DNA of 64,000 bases from Bacteroidota bacterium. Lineage in GTDB: Bacteria > Bacteroidota > Bacteroidia > Cytophagales > Cyclobacteriaceae. A program made the position numbers and the translations under genes. Shown in pieces: positions 1-8,416 of this stretch (within the stretch, counting starts at the first letter, position 1; every line of letters begins with the position of its first letter). Location of the stretch: positions 206 through 64,205 of the forward strand of contig JAFDYU010000007.1 of NCBI GenBank assembly GCA_018267285.1. The letters are read 5' to 3'. Below the pieces are notes generated by a model that searched no databases, was not told the DNA's origin, and saw only the letters and a program-made list of their open reading frames with translations.

Positions 1-39
<39 letters not shown>

Positions 40-52
40 TTAAAAAGGACTG

Positions 53-83
53 CAAAGTTAATTCGGTTCACTAAAAATCCAAA
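53..83 (-). promoter_or_regulatory. Promoter of the tRNA-Gly gene (TTTG-N19-TAACTTTG)
   Basis: The minus strand carries TTTG (80-83), a 19-nt spacer and TAACTTTG (53-60). This is an exact match to the Bacteroidota -33/-7 consensus (TTTG and TAnnTTTG) recognised by the primary sigma factor of this phylum. Transcription would start around 48-49, roughly 10 nt before the mature tRNA 5' end. It is one of the best-spaced promoters in the window. Confidence 0.7.
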
Positions 84-650
84 TTAATGCGTATCCGTAA
101 AATGTTTTCTCTCCCGCTCCTTGCTGAATTTCTCTTGATTGAACTTTTCGGAGTTGCCCTTTGGTATAGAAAGAGATTTAAAATCGTTGCCTTTGATGGC
201 TTTAGCCCGGTACAAAATCTGGCCTACGTGGTGCGGGTAGTGGGCAAGTTGCCGTTGGATGGCCTCCAGCACGGTTTGGCCTTCGTTGCGGATGTAAATA
301 ACAGTAGCCAGGTCGGTTGGCTTTAAGTTTTCAATTGCGGTGAGCAGACAAGCCCAACCTGTTTCCTAAGCTTCCATCATTTCTTTTTTGCCGATATAGG
401 ATTCTTCAAATTCGGCTTCGCGGTTGCGCCAGGGTTTTTCGCCATCGCTGGTCAAAAAATCCGTCCAGCGCGATAGCATGTTGCCGCTGAGGTGATGAAC
501 GATTAACGCAATACTGTTGCTAGCATCGTTTGGGCGCATTAATATTTCTTTATCGGAAAGCTGCGCGATGGCTCCTTCGCCTAACTTTTTGTAATAACGA
601 AAGAGTTTGGAGGCGCTCTCGAGAAAAGTTTGTTCGTTAGACGGTGACAT
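84..650 (-). pseudogene. DUF1572/DinB-like protein gene interrupted by an in-frame amber codon
   Basis: A single minus-strand frame runs 189 codons from ATG 650 to TAA 84-86. TAG at 366-368 (codon 95) interrupts it. The part before (SPSNEQTF...MMEA) and the part after (ETGWACL...HYPHHVGQI) read as one continuous DUF1572-type four-helix protein of the DinB superfamily. Both halves keep family-like residues: HHLSGNM before the stop and HxxHxGQI after it. A tryptophan codon (TGG) would fit naturally at the stop, so a single G-to-A change explains it. The gene overlaps the end of the upstream desaturase gene by 14 bp, suggesting co-transcription. Without the stop it would encode about 188 residues. 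It could be a recent pseudogene, a sequencing error or a read-through codon; no frameshift is involved. Confidence 0.82.
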
Positions 651-1611
651 CCTTTTTTAGAGTACTGGATTTTTCGCTTGGCAATGCCTCGCGCGAGGCA
701 TCGTACTGTTTTTTCAGTTCCTGGGCATGCGCCTTATCTCTCGAAAATTTAATGTGGTTGGGCACACCCTTCAAATCCCAGATCAAACCCACAGCCTGAA
801 AACTTCTCAGAACATAATACGTGATGTCGATTTCCCACCAGAAAAATCCTTGCCTTGAAGCTACTTCGTAATAATGGTGGTTGTTGTGCCAGCCTTCGCC
901 CAACGTTAACAAAGCCAACCAGATGCTGTTTTTCGATTCATCGCCTGTCTGGTAACGCTGCTTGCCAAATTTGTGCATAATCGAGTTGATAGAGAATGTG
1001 CCATGATAGGTGATTACCGTGCTGAGGAAAAAACCGATGAACAGGGCCGAAAACCCGGCCGATGAAAACATAGTTGTAATACTGCCACCGTTCACTATCC
1101 CGCCCAAGGCCATAACAACGAGTGCGAGCACAAGGGGTGGCACAAGGTGGCGCTTATTCAGCCATACCAGCTCGGGGTATTTGGCATAGTCGCCAATGGT
1201 TTTGTAGTCGGTTTCTTTGAAGTCGGGGCCCACAATCCAGCCCACGTGCGAGTACCAGAACCCATAGATTTTCATCGAGTGCGGATCGGCCGGGGTGTCG
1301 CTATACCGATGGTGGTGGCGGTGGTGTGCGGCCCACCACAGCGCGCCTTTTTGTGCTGAGGTTTGCGCCATAAAGGCGATTAGAAATTGAAACCAGCGTG
1401 AAGTTTTGTAAGATTTATGAGCAAAATAACGGTGGTATCCGCCCGTGATCCAAAACATACGAAAGAAGTAAAGAAAGGCGCACAAGAGCCAGTCGAAAAG
1501 AGTAGCGCCTGTAAGCAAAGCCCCCAACGGCATCAGGTGGATCAACAAAAAAGCAGCCTCTTGTTTTAAGATGGGCTTTCTGCGTATCTCGGGTTTTAAA
1601 GTAGCTTCCAT
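637..1611 (-). CDS. Acyl-CoA/fatty-acid desaturase (delta-9 type)
   Basis: This 324-residue integral membrane di-iron desaturase would introduce a cis double bond into acyl chains, tuning membrane fluidity. The three histidine boxes are present: HRYFAH (60-65), HHRHHH (96-101) and WHNNHH (241-246). Hydrophobic segments flank the first box and recur at about 155-205. Length and box spacing match bacterial stearoyl-CoA-desaturase-like proteins. ATG 1611 starts the conserved N-terminal region. The 3' end overlaps the broken DUF1572-like gene by 14 bp, so the two probably share a transcript. A sigma-factor gene lies 65 bp upstream in the same orientation. The exact acyl substrate (CoA, ACP or lipid) cannot be read from sequence. 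Confidence 0.92.
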   Translation of the reverse strand: MEATLKPEIRRKPILKQEAAFLLIHLMPLGALLTGATLFDWLLCAFLYFFRMFWITGGYHRYFAHKSYKTSRWFQFLIAFMAQTSAQKGALWWAAHHRHHHRYSDTPADPHSMKIYGFWYSHVGWIVGPDFKETDYKTIGDYAKYPELVWLNKRHLVPPLVLALVVMALGGIVNGGSITTMFSSAGFSALFIGFFLSTVITYHGTFSINSIMHKFGKQRYQTGDESKNSIWLALLTLGEGWHNNHHYYEVASRQGFFWWEIDITYYVLRSFQAVGLIWDLKGVPNHIKFSRDKAHAQELKKQYDASREALPSEKSSTLKKDVTV

Positions 1612-1676
1612 GATAGAATAGGTCGTTCACTATGTACAAATCGGGGGCAAAAAAAGTGCGCCCGAGTGAAATGATT

Positions 1677-2276
1677 TTAGTCAATGTTTTTCTTAAGCTC
1701 TTGAACAAATTTGGAGGCGTTTCCAAAATCGCAGGCATCGCGAAAGCTTTTTATCATCGCGGTAGTGTCGGGCAACGAAAAATGAATCTTTGAAGTTTCG
1801 TCTTCTAATTTTTTTTTGGCCCGGCAGAACAGTTGCCGGCAGTGCTCTTTCCGCTTGTCGAGTGCCACACACAGTTCATCGTAGTTAAAATCAAATACCT
1901 CTTTGAGCAAATACACCGCTCTTTCAAGAGGGCCTAATTTAACGTGCAGCACTTTAAACGCCTCGGTTAAGTTTATGTCTAGGTCGATTTTTGAAAGATT
2001 GATTTCTTTGAATTTGTTTAACAATTCGGGCAAGTGGCGGTCGAGATATTCCTCCTTTTTCTTTTTCAAGGAATTCAAGTGGTTCAAACAATTATTGGTT
2101 ACGGCTTTGATCAGATACGCTTTGGTATTTTCGATTTTCTTTTGATCAATGCTAAGCCACCTTGCAAAAGTTTCTTGAACGATGTCTTCCGCATCTTCTT
2201 TACACCGCACTAAATTATAGGCGATGCGGTGCAGCAGCGGTTGGTAAAGCGATATCGTCTGGGTTTGTGTCATCAA
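1677..2276 (-). CDS. ECF-type RNA polymerase sigma factor, SigJ-like
   Basis: The 199-residue protein has sigma region 2 at about 10-75 (CKEDAEDIVQETFARWL, then a KAYLIKAVTNNCLN stretch) and region 4 at about 105-160 (LGPLERAVYLLKEVFDFNYDEL, then a helix-turn-helix). The region-4 wording resembles the SigJ/ECF41 type, which normally carries a SnoaL-like C-terminal domain. Here only about 40 residues follow region 4, so that domain is missing or vestigial. No anti-sigma gene is adjacent. A promoter match lies directly upstream. The downstream neighbour in the same direction is the desaturase, which could be a target; that link is inference. Confidence 0.87.
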   Translation of the reverse strand: MMTQTQTISLYQPLLHRIAYNLVRCKEDAEDIVQETFARWLSIDQKKIENTKAYLIKAVTNNCLNHLNSLKKKKEEYLDRHLPELLNKFKEINLSKIDLDINLTEAFKVLHVKLGPLERAVYLLKEVFDFNYDELCVALDKRKEHCRQLFCRAKKKLEDETSKIHFSLPDTTAMIKSFRDACDFGNASKFVQELKKNID

Positions 2277-2284
2277 CGGAAAGG

Positions 2285-2314
2285 CAAAGGTACGCTAAAT
2301 TAAATCGTCAACAA
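2285..2314 (-). promoter_or_regulatory. Promoter of the SigJ-like sigma gene (TTG-N19-TACCTTTG)
   Basis: The minus strand shows TTG (2312-2314), 19 nt, then TACCTTTG (2285-2292), matching the Bacteroidota -33/-7 pair. Only 8 nt separate the box from the ATG at 2276, so the leader would be a few nucleotides long. Confidence 0.6.
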
Positions 2315-2422
2315 TGCCCGCAGCAAGAAGTATAAAACAGCCGAATGATCGTAAGCCACTGGCTGTAGCCATTCATCAAATTCAGCTAAAATAAAAGGCT
2401 CGGTCTTGATTATTTTCAAGCC

Positions 2423-4774
2423 ATGAAAAAAATACTATTTCTATTGTGCATTCCGGTGTTTGCCAATGGTCAAACCCTTGCACCGCTGACGGTCGAAAAA
2501 ATTATGCGCGACCCCAAGTGGATGGGCGTGTCTCCGTCTACTGCTTTTTGGAGCGAGGATGGGAAACAAATCTATTTTAACTGGAATCCGGAAAAACAGG
2601 CCGGGGATTCTCTTTATACCGTATCGTTGAAAAATTTTGTGCCCTCCAAGGTATCGCCTGCCGAGCGGAGGAAACTCCCTGCTTTTTTTGGCCGGTACAA
2701 TTCTGCCCGCACCAAAAAAGTGTTTGAAAAAAACGGTGATCTTTTTTTGCTGGATGTTGCTGCCAACAAAACTATTCAGATTACCAACTCGGTCGATCGC
2801 GAATCTTCGCCACAGTTTTCATCGGATGAAAAGAAAATACTATTTGTAGCCGAACAAAATTTGTACAGATGGGAGATAGCTACAGGTGCAACCGCACAAC
2901 TTACCGACTTTAAAAAAGGCACCAAACGAAACGAACCCCGCAGTTCGGAACAAGAAAAGTGGCTGAAAGCCGACCAGTTGGCACACCTGCAAATTTTAAA
3001 AGAAAAAAATGACGAGCGCAAACTCGCAGAAAAAAATTCGAAAGGAGACCGACCCAACCGACCAAAAGAAATTTACCTCGATGACAAACGGGTAGACAAT
3101 ATTCAATTAAGCCCAGACGAAAAATATATTGTTTATCGGGTAACCAAAACAGCATCGCCCAAAAATACCATCGTTCCCAATTATGTTACCGAATCCGGTT
3201 TTACGGAAGACATTAACTCGCGCAGCAAAGTGGGTGGCACCCAAAACGTTCAACAACTTTTTGTGTACAACATAGCGAAAGACACCGTACTTGAAATTAA
3301 GCTGGACGATATCAGCGGCATATTCGATACGCCCGTATTTAAAAAAGAGTATCCCAATAAATCCAATAAAGGAAACAAGAAAGATGGCAAACCCAGCCCC
3401 AGGGCGGTTGCGTTTCAAGCGTTGGTATGGTCGGATGACGGCAAGAACAATGTGTTTTCTATCCGATCGGCAGATAACAAAGACCGTTGGATTTTATCGT
3501 TGGAGCTGGCTACACAAAAATTAAAACTTATCGACCATCAACATGACGATGCGTGGATCGGTGGGCCCGGCACCAGTGGATTTGGCCCCCCGAGTTTGGG
3601 CTGGATCAATAATACAACCGTTTGGTTTCACTCCGAAGAAAGCGGCTACTCTCACTTGTATTCGGTAGATGTGAACAGCGGAAAGAAAACGGCATTGACT
3701 TCCGGAAAATACGAAGTACAGGAGGCACAACTCTCGCACGACAAAAAATATTTTTATATCACTACCAACGAAGTCCATCCGGGCGAAAAGCAGTTTTACA
3801 AATTATCGATAGCAGACGGTAAAAAAGAGCGCATCACTTCTGCGACAGGCGCACACGATGTTTCGATTTCGCCAGATGAAAAATGGATTGCCTACCTCTA
3901 CTCGTACAGCAACAAACCATGGGAATTATTTCTTCAGGAAAATAAAGCGGGAGCAAAACCACAACAAATTACGAGTTCACTCAGTGACGAATTCAAATCC
4001 TACCCATGGCGCGATCCGGAAATAACAACGTTTAAAGCACGCGATGGTGCCGATGTTTATGCCCGGCTTTACAAACCACAAAAGCCCAACGGTGCTGCCG
4101 TGGTGTTTGTGCACGGTGCCGGCTATTTACAAAATGCACACAAGTGGTGGAGCAGCTACTTTCGCGAATACATGTTCCACAATTTGCTGGCCGACAAAGG
4201 ATATACCGTACTTGATATGGATTATCGTGCCAGCGCTGGTTATGGCCGCGATTGGCGCACAGGCATTTATCGGTTTATGGGCGGGAAAGATTTAACCGAT
4301 AATGTGGATGGTGCGAAATGGCTTGTAGAAAAATATAATATCGACCCGAAACGAATCGGGGTTTATGGCGGCTCCTATGGTGGTTTTATCACGCTCATGG
4401 CATTGTTTACTACACCCGATGTTTTTGCTGCAGGGGCTGCATTGAGACCCGTAACCGACTGGGCGCACTACAACCAAGGTTATACTTCCAATATTTTGAA
4501 CGAGCCCTTCACCGATAGTTTGGCCTACGAAAAAAGCTCACCCATTTACCACGCGGCCGGGTTGAAAGGACATTTACTTATCTGTCACGGCATGGTCGAT
4601 ACCAACGTTCACTTTCAAGATGCTGTTCGCCTTTCGCAACGGCTTATCGAACTGGGCAAAGACAACTGGGAGCTTGCCGTTTACCCGGTAGAAAACCACG
4701 GCTTTGTAGAACCCAGCAGTTGGACAGACGAATACAAACGTATTTTAAAATTGTTTGAAGAGAATTTGAAATAA
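2423..4774 (+). CDS. S9 family peptidase (DPP-IV/prolyl oligopeptidase type), exported
   Basis: The 783-residue serine peptidase has an N-terminal signal peptide (about 1-17, ending ANGQ). A long beta-propeller region (about 50-530) contains repeated SPDEK-type turns. The C-terminal alpha/beta-hydrolase domain follows. The catalytic triad is visible: Ser651 in GGSYGG, Asp726 in HGMVDTNV and His759 in VENHGF. The family removes dipeptides or cleaves after proline, probably in the periplasm. The reading frame is intact and of usual length. It is transcribed divergently from the sigma gene across 146 bp and is probably monocistronic, since a separate promoter precedes the next gene. Confidence 0.93.
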   Translation: MKKILFLLCIPVFANGQTLAPLTVEKIMRDPKWMGVSPSTAFWSEDGKQIYFNWNPEKQAGDSLYTVSLKNFVPSKVSPAERRKLPAFFGRYNSARTKKVFEKNGDLFLLDVAANKTIQITNSVDRESSPQFSSDEKKILFVAEQNLYRWEIATGATAQLTDFKKGTKRNEPRSSEQEKWLKADQLAHLQILKEKNDERKLAEKNSKGDRPNRPKEIYLDDKRVDNIQLSPDEKYIVYRVTKTASPKNTIVPNYVTESGFTEDINSRSKVGGTQNVQQLFVYNIAKDTVLEIKLDDISGIFDTPVFKKEYPNKSNKGNKKDGKPSPRAVAFQALVWSDDGKNNVFSIRSADNKDRWILSLELATQKLKLIDHQHDDAWIGGPGTSGFGPPSLGWINNTTVWFHSEESGYSHLYSVDVNSGKKTALTSGKYEVQEAQLSHDKKYFYITTNEVHPGEKQFYKLSIADGKKERITSATGAHDVSISPDEKWIAYLYSYSNKPWELFLQENKAGAKPQQITSSLSDEFKSYPWRDPEITTFKARDGADVYARLYKPQKPNGAAVVFVHGAGYLQNAHKWWSSYFREYMFHNLLADKGYTVLDMDYRASAGYGRDWRTGIYRFMGGKDLTDNVDGAKWLVEKYNIDPKRIGVYGGSYGGFITLMALFTTPDVFAAGAALRPVTDWAHYNQGYTSNILNEPFTDSLAYEKSSPIYHAAGLKGHLLICHGMVDTNVHFQDAVRLSQRLIELGKDNWELAVYPVENHGFVEPSSWTDEYKRILKLFEENLK

Positions 4775-4840
4775 TTTCAGTTGATGATTTTTTTGAGTTG
4801 GTGGTGAAGACTGTAAAAAACAATCTTTAGCATTACTCAT

Positions 4841-4848
4841 TACCTTTG
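4841..4848 (+). promoter_or_regulatory. -7 promoter box TACCTTTG before the RluD-type gene
   Basis: This is an exact TAnnTTTG match, with only 4 nt between its final G and the ATG at 4853. No convincing -33 TTG is seen at the usual distance. If the box is used, transcription would begin at or next to the start codon. Confidence 0.5.
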
Positions 4849-4852
4849 CCCG

Positions 4853-5899
4853 ATGAACAAAACCGAGCAGGGCAATTTTGCGGGCGACAACGATGAAGAA
4901 GACGATGATCTTTTCGAACACCACCGGATTGTTGCCGACCCGGGCCAAAGCCTGATACGCATAGACAAGTTTCTTATCGATCGGTTGCCGAATGCTACCC
5001 GAACAAAAATCCAAAATGGAATTCACGATGGTTTTGTTAAAGTAAACGAGAAAATCATCAAACCGAATTACAAAATACATCCCAACGATATTGTGATAAT
5101 TTCATTGCCGGAGCCTCCGCGCGATACCGATGTAAAACCCGAAAATATTCCGCTCAACATTGTTTTTGAAGACGACCATTTATTGGTAGTAAATAAACCT
5201 GCGGGCATGGTGGTGCACCCGGCTTATCAAAACTGGAGCGGCACGTTGGTAAACGCGCTCACGTACCATTTTCAGAATCTACCTCAAATGAAAGGGAACG
5301 AAGGAAGGCCGGGGCTGGTGCACCGCATCGACAAAGACACTTCGGGTTTGCTGGTAATTGCCAAAACAGAAATAGCGATGACTTCATTGGCAAAGCAATT
5401 TTTTGACCACTCTATTGAAAGAACGTATCAAGCCATTGTGTGGGGTGTGCCCAAGGAAGAGGAAGGTACGATCAACATCAATGTAGGGCGGAGTTTAAAA
5501 GACAGACGCGTTACCGCAGCTTTTCCAAACGGAGATTTTGGGAGAACTGCAATCACTCACTACAAGTTGGTGAAAGAGCTACGCTATGTTTCACTGATCG
5601 AATGCCGGCTTGAAACCGGGCGCACCCACCAGATACGGGCGCACATGAAACACCTTGGGCATCCTATTTTTAACGATGAAATGTATGGCGGAAATGAAAT
5701 TATCAAAGGCACGGTCTTTACCAAATACAAACAGTTTGTAGAAAATTGTTTTAAAATAATTACCCGGCAGGCACTTCATGCCAAAACACTTGGGTTCATT
5801 CACCCGGCCACAAACAAATACATACAATTCGATTCAGATCTTCCAGCGGACTTTGTGGGCGTACTTGAGAAGTGGGAGAATTATGTAAAATACAATTGA
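4853..5899 (+). CDS. rluD: RluA-family 23S rRNA pseudouridine synthase, RluD-like
   Basis: The 348-residue enzyme isomerises specific uridines to pseudouridine in RNA. RluD proper acts on helix 69 of 23S rRNA. An S4-type RNA-binding domain occupies about residues 40-100 (IRIDKFLIDRL...). The catalytic domain follows with the HRIDKDTSG motif and catalytic Asp160, then an RTHQIRAH motif. The N-terminal 30 residues are strongly acidic. A family-typical length and both domains support the call; the exact target uridine is not provable from sequence. A bidirectional terminator closes the gene. Confidence 0.88.
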   Translation: MNKTEQGNFAGDNDEEDDDLFEHHRIVADPGQSLIRIDKFLIDRLPNATRTKIQNGIHDGFVKVNEKIIKPNYKIHPNDIVIISLPEPPRDTDVKPENIPLNIVFEDDHLLVVNKPAGMVVHPAYQNWSGTLVNALTYHFQNLPQMKGNEGRPGLVHRIDKDTSGLLVIAKTEIAMTSLAKQFFDHSIERTYQAIVWGVPKEEEGTININVGRSLKDRRVTAAFPNGDFGRTAITHYKLVKELRYVSLIECRLETGRTHQIRAHMKHLGHPIFNDEMYGGNEIIKGTVFTKYKQFVENCFKIITRQALHAKTLGFIHPATNKYIQFDSDLPADFVGVLEKWENYVKYN

Positions 5900-5908
5900 C
5901 ACAAAAAA

Positions 5909-5934
5909 AGCCCGATGTTAAACGGGCTCTTTTT
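5909..5934. terminator. Bidirectional terminator between the rluD-like and DUF6263-like genes
   Basis: AGCCCG (5909-5914) pairs with CGGGCT (5923-5928) across an 8-nt loop. T5 (5930-5934) follows on the plus strand and an A-rich run precedes it, so it works for both convergent genes. Confidence 0.75.
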
Positions 5935-5950
5935 GCTTTCTTTTTAAAGT

Positions 5951-6877
5951 TTATTTTTTCTTAAGGGTAGATTCTAAATCGGTAGTTATTTCCACATCCA
6001 TTTTCATGTCTTCAGGTATCTGGCCACCAGCCAGCAACATCATAAAGCCTTTTTGTTCGGCATACGATTTAGAACTTTCGGGCCAGCCCGTTTCCAGGTT
6101 TATATTTGTGCGTTCCACCCGTCTGCCTTTAAAGTTGGTAGTGGCTCTAAGGCCTTGTTGCAGGGGCATTACTTTGGTGGTGTCGGTGGTTCCAATTTGG
6201 CCATCGCCAACTAATACACCCGAAGGATGGGTGGCAGACTCTAACGTCCAAACGTAATCCGTTTTTAAAGGGAGCGGTGCACCGGTTTCAACTTTGTTGT
6301 TCCAGGTAAGGCCTACTTTTATTTTATTTTCGGGGTACTTAACCAAAGTGTTCTCGAGACTCACCTTGATGGAGTTTTTTCCCAGTTGATTTTCCAATTG
6401 TTGCTTCATCATGGCCACTTGCGCTTCCGCAAATCCGTTTTTAGCAGTCATGCCCGACCACAGATTTTCGGTGTTCTCGACTGATTCTATTTCTCCGTTT
6501 TTGTTAATGGTGAAATTGAACTTCTTCCCTTTTATGGCTTGTAAGGCTTTATTCGGAAAGTTTTTGGTTGTGTCTCCCTCAGAATCCATGTTGATGCCTG
6601 CTTGCTGCGATGAGGTTGACAGTTTGGTGTACTCCATTTCAAATTTGGCGCCATTAGAAGTAAGCTCTATTACCTTCATAGTAGCATTTGCTTTTACAGC
6701 GCTTTCAATGTTTTGGTCAAAACCAGGCCCGGCAATATGTTGCTTTACGGTGGAAGACTGAGCCCACTCATAGGTGTCGCCTTTTTTAAAGGTGTACTGG
6801 AGTTTGTATTCTTTCTGAGCGTTAACGGCAAAAGAACAGCATGCAACGAAGGCTGCAAGCAATGTAGTTTTTTTCAT
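5951..6877 (-). CDS. Secreted protein of unknown function, DUF6263-like
   Basis: The 308-residue protein starts with a clear signal peptide (MKKTTLLAAFVACCSFAVNAQ at about 1-21). The mature part is mostly predicted beta-strand, beginning YKLQYTFKKGDTYEW, and ends with a positively charged tail. The overall pattern resembles the DUF6263 family of Bacteroidota, a uniform domain with no catalytic motif that I can see. No lipobox is present, so periplasmic or outer-surface localisation is inferred. It has its own promoter box at 6898-6905 and shares a bidirectional terminator with its convergent neighbour. The function is unknown. Confidence 0.75.
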   Translation of the reverse strand: MKKTTLLAAFVACCSFAVNAQKEYKLQYTFKKGDTYEWAQSSTVKQHIAGPGFDQNIESAVKANATMKVIELTSNGAKFEMEYTKLSTSSQQAGINMDSEGDTTKNFPNKALQAIKGKKFNFTINKNGEIESVENTENLWSGMTAKNGFAEAQVAMMKQQLENQLGKNSIKVSLENTLVKYPENKIKVGLTWNNKVETGAPLPLKTDYVWTLESATHPSGVLVGDGQIGTTDTTKVMPLQQGLRATTNFKGRRVERTNINLETGWPESSKSYAEQKGFMMLLAGGQIPEDMKMDVEITTDLESTLKKK

Positions 6878-6897
6878 GCGTTTGGGTTTAGTGAGGC

Positions 6898-6905
6898 CAA
6901 AGGTA
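6898..6905 (-). promoter_or_regulatory. -7 promoter box TACCTTTG of the DUF6263-like gene
   Basis: Exact TAnnTTTG match on the minus strand, 20 nt before the ATG at 6877. No clear -33 element is visible. Confidence 0.5.
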
Positions 6906-6943
6906 ATAAACTACTCTAAAATGAAATAAAATAACAGGCTTGT

Positions 6944-7318
6944 TTATTTCGAGCGACTGATCAGTCTTTGGTCGATCCAATTCAACATTAAAATAAACAC
7001 AATGCCAAAACCAATCAGCCCCTGATAGCTGAGAATAAATGTGAAAATTCCTACAGTGAAAGTAGGCTTAATAGCAGTCAGTGCATAAGCGAGAACAACA
7101 ACAAATCCAAAGGCCCCAACGGCAATGAGTAACTTATCCCAGTCGAATGATTTTTTCTCGTCAACAGTAGAAGTTACCCTCATAACAAAACCATCGGAAA
7201 GCTTGAAGTCGGGTTCTTGCTTTAACGCGTTAAAAACAATTTTATAGGCATCGGCATCAATTCCTTGAATGACATTGCCTTTTTCAATTTGGGTTTGAAG
7301 AATATCGTCTGTGTTCAT
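6944..7318 (-). CDS. Small membrane protein coupled to a sigma factor, putative anti-sigma partner
   Basis: The 124-residue protein has a soluble N-terminal half (about 1-60, NTDDILQTQIEKG...) followed by two hydrophobic segments at about 64-86 and 91-112. I do not recognise a named family. Its ATG overlaps the stop codon of the upstream sigma gene (ATGA, 7315-7318), which implies translational coupling. The layout of cytoplasmic head plus membrane anchor directly behind an ECF sigma gene is what membrane anti-sigma factors look like. That role is therefore inferred from context, not from a motif; no zinc-binding HxxxCxxC is present. Confidence 0.65.
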   Translation of the reverse strand: MNTDDILQTQIEKGNVIQGIDADAYKIVFNALKQEPDFKLSDGFVMRVTSTVDEKKSFDWDKLLIAVGAFGFVVVLAYALTAIKPTFTVGIFTFILSYQGLIGFGIVFILMLNWIDQRLISRSK

Positions 7319-7872
7319 ACTTCTTGAGCCATGTAAATTTTCACTTTTTCTTTCAGCAATTTGCGGGCACGAAATAAATAATTTTTTACGGTTCCTTCGG
7401 GCATTCCGGTGGCTTCGCCAATTTCAATGTAGTTCATGTCTTCCAAATGATACAGCGTGAGCACCACCCGGTATTGAGCGGGAAGTTTTTCAATCAACTT
7501 TAATGTTATACTTTCCAGTTCAAGGTTTTCAACCTCATCTTCGGGGGTTGAGTCGGCCAAAAACTGTTCTTCAAATTCTTCTCCTTCGGGTAAGTCGGCT
7601 ATTTCAATTCTTTTTTTTCGCAAATGATTGATGGCATGTCGATAGGCAATGGTGGCGATCCAAGTACTTAATTTGGATTGATGATTGAAATCAGAAATTT
7701 TTTCATAGACTTTTAAAAAAACATCTTGGCAAATTTCTTCAAGGTCTTCACGGTTATCAACCAAACGACCTATCATGTGTGTCACCAAACGCTGATGCTT
7801 GCGTATGAGTAGCTCAAAAGCATGCCTGTTGCCTTGAACCACTTGCGAGGCCAGCGCTGTGTCGTTACTCAT
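7315..7872 (-). CDS. ECF-type RNA polymerase sigma factor
   Basis: The 185-residue protein has region 2 at about 20-85 (LVDNREDLEEICQDVFLKVYEKI, then STWIATIAYRHAINHLRKKR). An acidic linker follows (PEGEEFEEQFLADSTPEDEVE). Region 4 spans about 130-180 (LPAQYRVVLTLYHLEDMNYIEI, then EGTVKNYLFRARKLLKEK). It is a standard alternative sigma factor directing core polymerase to a small regulon. The stop overlaps the start of a membrane protein that is probably its anti-sigma factor. A variant -7 box TAACTTCG (7892-7899) precedes it. Confidence 0.92.
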   Translation of the reverse strand: MSNDTALASQVVQGNRHAFELLIRKHQRLVTHMIGRLVDNREDLEEICQDVFLKVYEKISDFNHQSKLSTWIATIAYRHAINHLRKKRIEIADLPEGEEFEEQFLADSTPEDEVENLELESITLKLIEKLPAQYRVVLTLYHLEDMNYIEIGEATGMPEGTVKNYLFRARKLLKEKVKIYMAQEV

Positions 7873-7891
7873 TTTGAGGTTAGACGCACTG

Positions 7892-7949
7892 CGAAGTTAA
7901 AATGTTGCAGGCCGTAGTGAGGATTATTTTTATTAAATAACTGCAACAT
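7892..7949. repeat. Perfect 9-bp inverted repeat and variant -7 box between a sigma gene and a DUF6249-like gene
   Basis: ATGTTGCAG (7902-7910) and CTGCAACAT (7941-7949) are exact reverse complements separated by 30 nt. TAACTTCG, a one-base variant of TAnnTTTG, lies on the minus strand at 7892-7899, next to the left arm. The arms sit in the 137-bp divergent spacer, so an operator for one or both genes is possible. The 30-nt AT-rich loop is too long for a simple terminator. Confidence 0.55.
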
Positions 7950-8009
7950 GCGAGGCCGGAACGGTGTCTCACGCAAAAAGTAAATTCAAAACGTAAAACT
8001 CAAAATGAT

Positions 8010-8366
8010 ATGGATCATAATTTAAGAGAAGTTTTAATGCCGCTTACAATTTTTGGAAGCTTTGGAGCCGCCCTCTATTTTTTTGCAAGTGTGATGACCA
8101 ACTACATTTTAAAAAAGAAGATGATTGAGAAAGGATTTGTAACCGATGACACCCAGGCTATTTTTAAGCAGAACACCTTCGAGAATAAACACGTATCGTT
8201 GAAATGGGGGCTGATTACATTCTTTGCCGGGCTTTCGTTAATTATTATGGAATACATACCGGTGCGGCCGCAGTCACCGTTGCCATATGGGCTGTTTGCT
8301 GTATCAGTTTCGTTGGGTTTTTTGATTTACTATTTCATTGTGAAAAACGAAACCAATAAGCCGTAG
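8010..8366 (+). CDS. Small membrane protein, DUF6249-like
   Basis: The 118-residue protein has three hydrophobic segments at about 10-32, 66-83 and 90-110. A charged loop (KKKMIEKGFVTDDTQ) follows the first segment. The pattern resembles DUF6249 proteins, which in Bacteroidota are often found next to ECF sigma genes, as here (divergent from one). No catalytic residues are evident. ATG 8010 is chosen because an ATG five bases upstream is in another frame and terminates at once. The function is unknown; a role in sigma-linked membrane sensing is inference from context. Confidence 0.65.
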   Translation: MDHNLREVLMPLTIFGSFGAALYFFASVMTNYILKKKMIEKGFVTDDTQAIFKQNTFENKHVSLKWGLITFFAGLSLIIMEYIPVRPQSPLPYGLFAVSVSLGFLIYYFIVKNETNKP

Positions 8367-8416
8367 GGGTGTAACCTTTTCAGTTAAGATCAGTAGTTTA
8401 CCAAATTTCATTCTGT

